Source of the DNA: Branchiostoma floridae
Taxonomy: Eukaryota; Chordata; Leptocardii; Amphioxiformes; Branchiostomatidae
Reading direction: 5' to 3'
Length of the DNA: 64,000 nucleotides
NCBI RefSeq assembly: GCF_000003815.2
Contig: NC_049986.1
Span: forward strand, 9,725,244-9,789,243
Positions 57,096 to 64,000 of this stretch are shown in pieces (within the stretch, counting starts at the first letter, position 1; every line of letters begins with the position of its first letter). The position numbers and the translations under genes are program-made. Below the pieces are notes generated by a model. That model saw only the letters and a list, made by a program, of their open reading frames with translations. It made no database searches and was not told the origin of the DNA.

Positions 57096-57316
57096 CTACC
57101 GTGGCCGGATCTTCTCATAGAAAAACTGTGCTCCTAGCGGCGTCAACTCGCCGTTGACCCGTCGTAACGATCTCCGCACGACGTGGTGAAACTGATTGAG
57201 CGCGAACTGGTAAAAGTCGTTCTCCATCTGCCAGATTTGGGACCTCTGGATTTTTCTGATGGTCTCTTTGGACGGCTCCTGTTTGTTGGATGTTTTTCTG
57301 AGATGGGACTTCCCGC
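57096..57316 (-). CDS. HS2ST1: Heparan sulfate 2-O-sulfotransferase, last coding exon
   Basis: The exon after CTGTTCAG encodes GKSHLRKTSNK, then IRKIQRSQIWQMENDFYQFA and FFYEKIRPR, with TAG at 57096. This matches the C-terminus of the Golgi enzyme that transfers sulfate from PAPS to the 2-O position of iduronate in heparan sulfate; vertebrate forms have KSHLRKT, IWKMENEFYEFAL and FFYEKIYP at the same places. It is joined in phase 1 to the exon at 62569-62726. GC content is higher than in the surroundings, as expected for a conserved exon. Position of the catalytic region: further 5', outside the window. Confidence 0.9.
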
Positions 57317-60300
57317 CTGAACAGAGAAAACAACAACGACACACCGTCTCATACGAAAGTTTGTTCTGGTTCGAAGTGTTGTTGATACAATGCACACAAA
57401 CAAGCAAACAAATGGAGCAGATAAAGATTGACGCAAACATACAGAGGGACACATAAGGTCAAAGGTAATCCGTGTCCCTTGGGAATCGAATACAAGAGCA
57501 CACACACCTGCCATATGATGTTAGTAAAAGACAAAGGCAAGAAAGTAGACGAGTACATAGTTGCTACCAACAGCAAACTAAGCACAACACAAAGCAAGAA
57601 AGGGTAAGTCGTTGTAGAACTCCCACTCTTTCTACCAACCAGTGTAATCTGTAATAAAAGATAGGTAGGGACATACCATTACTGTAAGTGGAAGGGTTGT
57701 GACAAGTTCTGAGAAGAAAATTCAAACAACATACTATTAAGAGTGAAATTGAAAATAACCGAGGGACAAATCGAGTATGATTTGGGGTAACTCAAATGTT
57801 AGCCACAACCCTGTCCTGGTTACGTATTGGTCTGTCCCTTCAACGAACAGCTGGAAAGTAGAGTTAGGGCCAGAAGAATTGAAGAAAAGAGCTGTACCGG
57901 TACCGGCGGGGCAGGGTGGACCTCCAGGCTTCTCCTGGCAGTTACCTGGGCGGTATGACATGAGTGTTACTAGCACCAGGTGGATAGCATGCATTAACCT
58001 CTCATCAGTACATTTAAACAATATAGACCAATCCCCTGCTAGCTCTCCCTAAACAAATTAACAGTTCAACCAATGAGAGAGTGGCGGCAGGTTTTGCTCT
58101 CCCTAAATAAGTTACAGCTCAACCAATGGCCACATATTTTTGCTCTACTTAAACAAATTAACAGTTCATCCAATCACAGAATGGCTGCAAGTTTTTGCAT
58201 TACTACATTTTTGGTTCCCTAAAAAAGAATTAACAGTTCGACCAATGAGAGGGTGGCTGCAAATTTTTGGCATTACTATCCATTTTCTTTGCAATTTTGA
58301 ATGACTTGAATATCCCGGGCTGGGCCATATATAGGATTGGTCTATTCATCAGGAACAAAATATGTATTAAGCACAAAGACAACAGGTAAGTACAAAAATC
58401 AAGGATGTCAAGAACATTGAAAGAAAAGGTTCAACACCACATAAAAATGAAGAGAGACAACCATGACATAACAGTTCTTGCTTCAAGTACATGTATATCA
58501 TAATACAAGGTAAATTTTTCATGCAAGTCTACCCTGAAAGTTACAAATGAAACCAGTACACAACATTGGACTAGGAAAATGCTTTATTAATATCACTTTT
58601 AAGTATCTATTATAATAGTAGGTGTAACCAGTATTAAGTAGCACCCAGTGGACTTGTATATCCCCAGCTGCATTCATTTCTCTACGGGTGACTGAACTCT
58701 ATGAACAGTGGGGCAAGAAATACTGCTAATTGCTGTCATTTGTCAACCCCCCACCTCAGATCTATTGTTCGTAATTCCACCCCGGGTCGGCCCCGGAATT
58801 GCGAGCGTTCGACACCGCCGTGATTAGTCGTGGCCCCGCACCTGAGAAACGTGCCCCCACAAACTGATTACCTGGTCAAATCGTCCCGACTCCCGATGGA
58901 TGGATGCTAAATACACCTGGTGAAAAATTAGGCATCAAATGGGACTCCACGGCCAACTGTTGGCGAGCCGATTTTTGGGCCATATACGGCGGCCGAATAC
59001 ATATCTCAGCAAGCCGAATGGTCAGTAGGGTTTTATTACAGAGTGGCCGAGATTGGGCCATGCATCATCTGGCCCACTTTATAGGTCCTAAAAGTGCAAA
59101 CTAGGCAATGAAAGAAATTGCTGTTGGAGTGAGGTGGAGCACTGGTCCGTGGGGGAGGGGGGCGTTCTTATGGCTATACAACATGCATTCAAGATGAAAC
59201 TACGTTGTACAATGTGTGTTGGAGGAGAAACATGGATTTTGATTGTGGTTGTGAGGACAACATTGCAGAAAACATGCACATGTACAATAGTCTTTCCATC
59301 ATGGAATGGCTGACATATTAAATGCTGAAAAAAAGGCACTCTCGACTTACTACTAGTATTGCGTTGTACCAGAAATCGATCAATGTTCCCCTCTCTTCAC
59401 TGGAAATATTTGTTATATTGTTGGAATACTCAATCACACCTTTCAAACTTTTGGGGTACTGTAAAGGTTTCATCGCACCTTAGAGCCCATAAGGCACTGT
59501 TATTTTAAAGTCCTGTGTGTCTTGGAAACAGTATTAGAAGCACTGGTACTATCCTTTTACTTCATTGGCCAAGTGTTCTGGTAAGCAGACATGGGAATGA
59601 GGCATAGATGGCTTGATCCCATGGCTCAGACATTGATTGTGTGCTTCAAACTCAAAGAGAATGGCTTCCCATACTCCACCCCAGTGAAACCTGACTTTGG
59701 TTGGGGACGAAAAAGTGTTTGGTAGAGACTTCTTTTCTGGCAAAGTTACCTTATAAGTCGAAGCACTTTTTGGCGCGTTTCTGTCCACCAAATTACAACA
59801 TTAACTGCCTGTAGTCCAAGATTAAATCCGGACTTTTATCAAACCTGTCGGCTTGGAATGTCCGACGATACGGCCCGTATCCCATAACATTCCATATTTC
59901 TGTACGTTGACACAAGAAATCAATCTGTGCGCTCCATCATAGAAGTTATACTGCGGCATTGGCAGTTCTTTAATAACCCAATTTTCCCCTTCAGGAGCTT
60001 TAACTGATTTTTTTTTTGCCGAGTCATCGTAATCCCGCTCTCCGACAGTGATGACCATTTGGAGAAACACCGGTCAGCAAGTCACCTTCGTAACGGCCTA
60101 TTCATAGCATTTTTCAAACCACGAGAATCTCCACAAAGAATAAAACGCTCGAAATAAGGAAGACGTTGGGATGTCTCCAGCTTTAATTGTTTTCCTGTCC
60201 CACTCATTGTCTATTAGCTCACATTCTTCATTTTTATTATCAAGTCTGTCATTCTAAGCTTACAAAAATACATTTTCCATAATTTAATTTCTTGAAGTTT

Positions 60301-62568
60301 AGGTTTTTGGTATGGATTGGGTTGAAATTTGTCTTGTTTCGACAAGAAAATTTCTGTCTTGGAAAGAGGGAGGGATGGGTCTTGGTGACAGTCCCAATCT
60401 AAAGTTTTGCTCCCCGTCCAAGTTTGTGACTGTGAGAGAAGTTGGTAAAGAATGCTTTGATCGTTCCAGCTTACAACACCTACTCTAATAATTCCACCAG
60501 GCGTCATAATACTGCCACATCAATAAACATTGTTATAGATGCTTTCCCAAGATTATCTTCAACAACAAAATATCTGAAGTGTTTATTCCTGAGGATTAAG
60601 GATGCTGCATTAGTACATCTCCTTAAATCACTTTCAATTGATGTATTCTTTATCATATTGTGGTGATATTGTAGCATCTGTTGGAAGTACACCATATGAC
60701 AGTTAGACCTATACATCAGAAATACCTGCATGCTTTTAATCCCTGATTCGGGTATAATTTATGGTATCTAATGACCATCAAGTGGCGAGGAAGCAGAGTT
60801 GATTATCTACAGCTCCACCCCAGTGAATCGCGTCCGGGCTGACTTCCCCACCCGATGCCATCTCATCTGCTTTAATTGCGTTAAGACTGGCTGATTTATG
60901 TGCAGCAGACTGGATGTTTCTGCTTGGCCACACCGATCATCTTTCATGATCAGTGCGCCGGTCGGCTCTCTCGCCAGAGATGAAGGACGCGAGCCGATAA
61001 CGTGCCCACAGAAACGCAATAACGTTCCGGAACAATAACCCTCTGCATACCGTCTCCCAGCCGACTCTCCCCAAAACTAATTTACTCCATTGTAAGTGAT
61101 GAAGCGAGAGTAAAAGCAGGCAAACCTTGTAGATTAGGGATAAGATTTGGCCTCCTGGTCACAGGATTGATGAGAATTGTGGTAAACTTTGCCTTCTTCT
61201 TGCTGTGCTTAATAGTTAGTGAGGCTATTTGCAGTTTTACTTGTGAGGATAAATGTCTAGCTAGCGACCTATTTGCTGGCAATGCACATTAAGGACTTAA
61301 AAAAAAGTTTTCTCAAGGTAATTCTAATAGATCGGTCCAAACAGACATAAATGGTGTCTGTGTGAGTGTATCAATCATTATACACATGTATGTCCGTGAA
61401 AGGTTTCAAAGGGTTAGTACATTACATGTATAACACTGTAAGTTCTGTGTTTCTCAATCAAAAGTCAATTCATCAGCCAATTGTTTGTAAGTCCTTCTAT
61501 TACCTTCCTCAGGGCAATACTCACTGTGTTGGGGGTGGGGGGCAAGGTAATACAAGATAATAGACAGAGAGGCAGATACACTTGCTGGATCAAGGAGGCA
61601 GTATAGATTATGCAATTCAAACTGTGATGAGGGGGGGGGGGATACAAACTTCTGTAACATTTGGGACTGCATTATTCTCACTGTAACGCCACCTAGCGGT
61701 AGGAAGTAGACAGCAGTGTCATACCTGTCCTGAGAAAGGTATGAAGGACTGATGAAACATTGGCATGTAAATTCTTTTGCTTATGAAACAATGAAATGTA
61801 TTCATAAATCTCTGGATATTGTCTGAGAGATTTTGACATACATTGTAGATTGCGTGAAATGTATTACATAATTTTTACGTACATAACATTGATTAATTTC
61901 TTATCTGAAAATTTGATTTATGGCAGTTATCAAACTGCAGTGATGGAAAGTGCTGCACTGCTGTTGTCCCTGTCCTTGGTGCTAAATCCTCAGCTGCTTA
62001 CAGTATTAAGAAAACCAAGTTTACTCCAACCTGTACTAGTGACCACCCTTGCATAGGGACATTCTGACAATTATGACAATTTTTATTTTCCCTAGGATCT
62101 TCCAATCAACTAGCATCACTTGTCTCATCAATTAGAGGATTTTGGCACAACACTAAACTCTCTTCTCATTCACATCACTACAATGTCCCAATCAATGTCT
62201 CTAAGTCCCTGTACAGCAACAGTTATTTTGCAAAGACACCAAAATACAGATCTTTCTTCCTGAGGAGTGCCTCCCACAGAAATACAACCCACAAGCCTTC
62301 AAAACCAATGTACACTGTTATCTCCTTACCTCTTCGAATTAGTTCAGTACCTAGAAGTGGCCAACACTAACCTTGCATTGAGCACCAACATTTAGAAAAA
62401 ACACAATCTAGAATACTGTTGGTAGTGGCTACTTGTCTACAGTAACAAAATCCTTCACATTCCAGACAACATCAAACACAGTTAACAAATTCAATGCCCC
62501 CCTCCCCATCATTTTCCAAATCTTACCACAGTTGCATCAGAACATTACAGATATACAAGATCACCCAC
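57317..62568 (-). other. HS2ST1: HS2ST last intron, with GC-richer blocks
   Basis: A 5.25-kb intron. Contains a tandem CCAAT-rich repeat (58034-58290). Segments at 58740-59110, 59560-60080 and 60800-61040 are richer in GC than the rest and lack a coding frame with splice sites. A short G-run with a CACCC-like context lies at about 61630. These may be regulatory or old repeat sequence. Confidence 0.45.
58034..58290. repeat. Tandem repeat of about 65 bp with CCAAT units
   Basis: Four diverged copies of CTCCCTAAACAAATTAACAG followed by TTCAACCAATGAGAGAGTGG and C(T/G)GCAAGTTTTTG. Each copy holds an AACCAAT or ATCCAAT box. Confidence 0.7.
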
Positions 62569-62726
62569 CTTGTTGGAAGAGACTTGTCGCTCCCCTGAAG
62601 AATTTGGGCAGAGCTGCCTCCAGCAACATGACAAAATCCTCCAGCTCTTCGGTCACTCCCACCAGGAAGTAGTTGGCCACCAGGTTCCGCTTGGCCTCTT
62701 CTAAGGCCCACCTGTTTCCGGGTTCC
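62569..62726 (-). CDS. HS2ST1: Heparan sulfate 2-O-sulfotransferase, penultimate coding exon (gene continues right)
   Basis: A 158-bp exon (acceptor TATTCTAG, phase 2 start; donor CAAG/GTGGGT, phase 1 end) encoding NRWALEEAKRNLVANYFLVG, then VTEELEDFVMLLEAALPKFF and RGATSLFQQ. It is nearly collinear with the conserved FLVGVTEELEDF-MLLEAALP-FFRGAT block of animal HS2ST. The fusion to the next exon gives QQGGKSHLRK with no frame change. Remaining 5' exons lie beyond 64000. Confidence 0.92.
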
Positions 62727-62838
62727 CTAGAATAGACAGTCATGTACATGATGAATGTTAGGTTCAATCAGGGTTCTAGCCAGCATCCGTTCTTTCGGCC
62801 TTTGACGCAATTTTGACACTGGGGACAGACAAAAAGTG

Positions 62839-63006
62839 TGCCTATTCCATCCTCTGTGACAGACAAAAATTGGTATGTTAAGTTGAGTCTAAAAGCAAAA
62901 TGTTCCCCTCAAATCAAAGAGTTTGCCTATTCCATCCTCTGTGACAGACAAAAATTGGTATGTTAAGTTGAGTCTAAAAGCAAAATTTTCCCCTCAAATT
63001 AAAGAA
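62839..63006. repeat. Tandem duplication of an 85-bp unit
   Basis: TGCCTATTCCATCCTCTGTG through CCCCTCAAATYAAAG occurs twice in direct succession with only a few differences (offset 85), so it is recent. It lies in an HS2ST intron. Confidence 0.9.
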
Positions 63007-63063
63007 AATAGCATTTCAGAGGGTTTAGATTTTCCTGGGAGAGTATACCCCTGGACCCCTTTA

Positions 63064-63540
63064 GGGTCTCATTGATGAGTTTCTTCTTCCCATAGACTTC
63101 TATGTTATAATTCTTGGTTTAAATGGGCGCGTTCATAATGAAGCTACGTGAAATTTCAGCAGATTTTTCATTCTATGTCGAGCACATTTGCCCTATATGG
63201 TGGGAAAAAATTGACAACGTAAACTATACATAAGAATTTTTTATAGCAATTACAAACTACGATTAGTCAATCCCCACAAAAGGCACTTTTTCGTTGCTGG
63301 TGTACAACCGCACCAATCAGAACCCACGACTGTGTACCTCCGACCTAGCACGCGGCTACAAAACTTTACCTGCTAATTTCTTCAGTTACAAACAAGCTTT
63401 CACCAATTTAACTTTTGAGATCAGTTCCGCTGGCTAAAAGGGAATTTCTCACTGCTAAAAACATGCGTCCGTGCAGCCGTTTATTTTTTATCTCGGATCT
63501 CTTTTAGGGTACCCACTCGAAGTAATACATCAATGAGACC
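63064..63540. mobile_element. PIF/Harbinger-like MITE, copy 2
   Basis: Starts GGGTCTCATTGATG and ends CATCAATGAGACC, with TTA on both outer sides (TTTA left, TTAG right), as expected for a TTA target-site duplication. It is the better preserved copy of the element at 14228-14708, inserted in the opposite orientation inside an HS2ST intron. Confidence 0.75.
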
Positions 63541-64000
63541 TTAGACTGCTGCGCCTTCGACAGGATTTCCATTCAAATTTCAGATGTAAAAAAATTCTTG
63601 CTGGCTAAAACACTGGATTCAATCATTCCTTTTAAATTACTTTCAATTAACACAACACAAAAAGAATGTGTGTCTGTTTGACATAAGTTTAAAGCTAAGA
63701 AGTGTGTGTTTGGTATGACTTTTAAGGAGTGTGTGAGCTTCACTTTATGTGTTTGATGTGTAAGACATGTGTGTTATAGGTGCGTGTGTGTGTGTGTGCA
63801 AGCTTGATGTGTGTTAACAAGCGTTTTTTTGTGTAACATCATTTGATCATTATGTGAGAACATGTTTGATGTGTATGTCTGCAGAAAATATGGAAATTTC
63901 AAGGAAAAATTTTCACTAATGCAGAGGACAATTAGAATCTGCCAATTTTGTACCTCAAACATGGTAGAAGATGAAGTGCACTTCACTGTTGATTGCGATA
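63541..64000 (-). other. HS2ST1: HS2ST intron, right edge of window
   Basis: AT-rich with a short (GT)n run at 63782-63800. No exon was found. Confidence 0.5.

Noticed and set aside
58876-59104. Overlapping frames on both strands in the HS2ST intron
   Set aside because: No splice sites, no domain signature and no similarity to either gene in the window.

Overview
The window is animal nuclear DNA: AT-rich, with many introns, phase-1 exon shuffling, dinucleotide microsatellites, a CR1/L2-like LINE and many short inverted-repeat elements. The domain content (C-type lectin, sushi, heparan sulfate 2-O-sulfotransferase and a transferred bacterial amidase domain) suggests a lancelet (Branchiostoma-like) genome. 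That assignment is inference; no species marker was seen.

Layout. (1) About 0.17-13.7 kb, minus strand: a secreted, multi-exon protein gene. Its exons encode a signal peptide, a short C-type lectin-like domain (CTLD), two cysteine-rich double repeats, a proline-rich linker, two copies of an unrecognised three-exon module, and a sushi/CCP domain at the left edge. Every exon after the CTLD is phase 1-1. (2) About 14-22 kb: intergenic DNA with transposon remnants, a 1.27-kb-spaced direct duplication and a CTCC-rich minisatellite. (3) About 22.1-46.2 kb, plus strand: locus copy 1. It has a TATA promoter, a 5' UTR exon, a signal peptide exon, three CTLD exons ending in Thr/Glu/Pro repeats, and three successive three-exon copies of a Tae4-like (type VI secretion amidase effector 4) domain. 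The first two amidase units are a nearly identical 4.08-kb tandem duplication. (4) About 46.2-53.3 kb, plus strand: locus copy 2, a shorter paralogue with the same promoter and CTLD exons, in which the amidase part is reduced to one broken exon. (5) About 57.1 kb to the right edge, minus strand: the last two coding exons of a heparan sulfate 2-O-sulfotransferase gene.

The main biology is a lectin/amidase immune-type locus. A signal peptide, a minimal CTLD and one to three peptidoglycan amidase domains of bacterial origin appear to be joined by splicing. All three amidase units keep the Cys and the His of the Tae4 active site. In-frame stops lie just past plausible splice donors, so the locus could make lectin-only and lectin-amidase products. 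The minus-strand gene shares the signal-CTLD exon layout (61-bp signal exon, 51-bp middle CTLD exon), so it is probably a divergently transcribed relative with a different C-terminal cargo.

All exon boundaries are read by eye from GT/AG sites, phase and comparison between paralogues; no transcript evidence was available. There is a 100-base N gap at 28538-28637.
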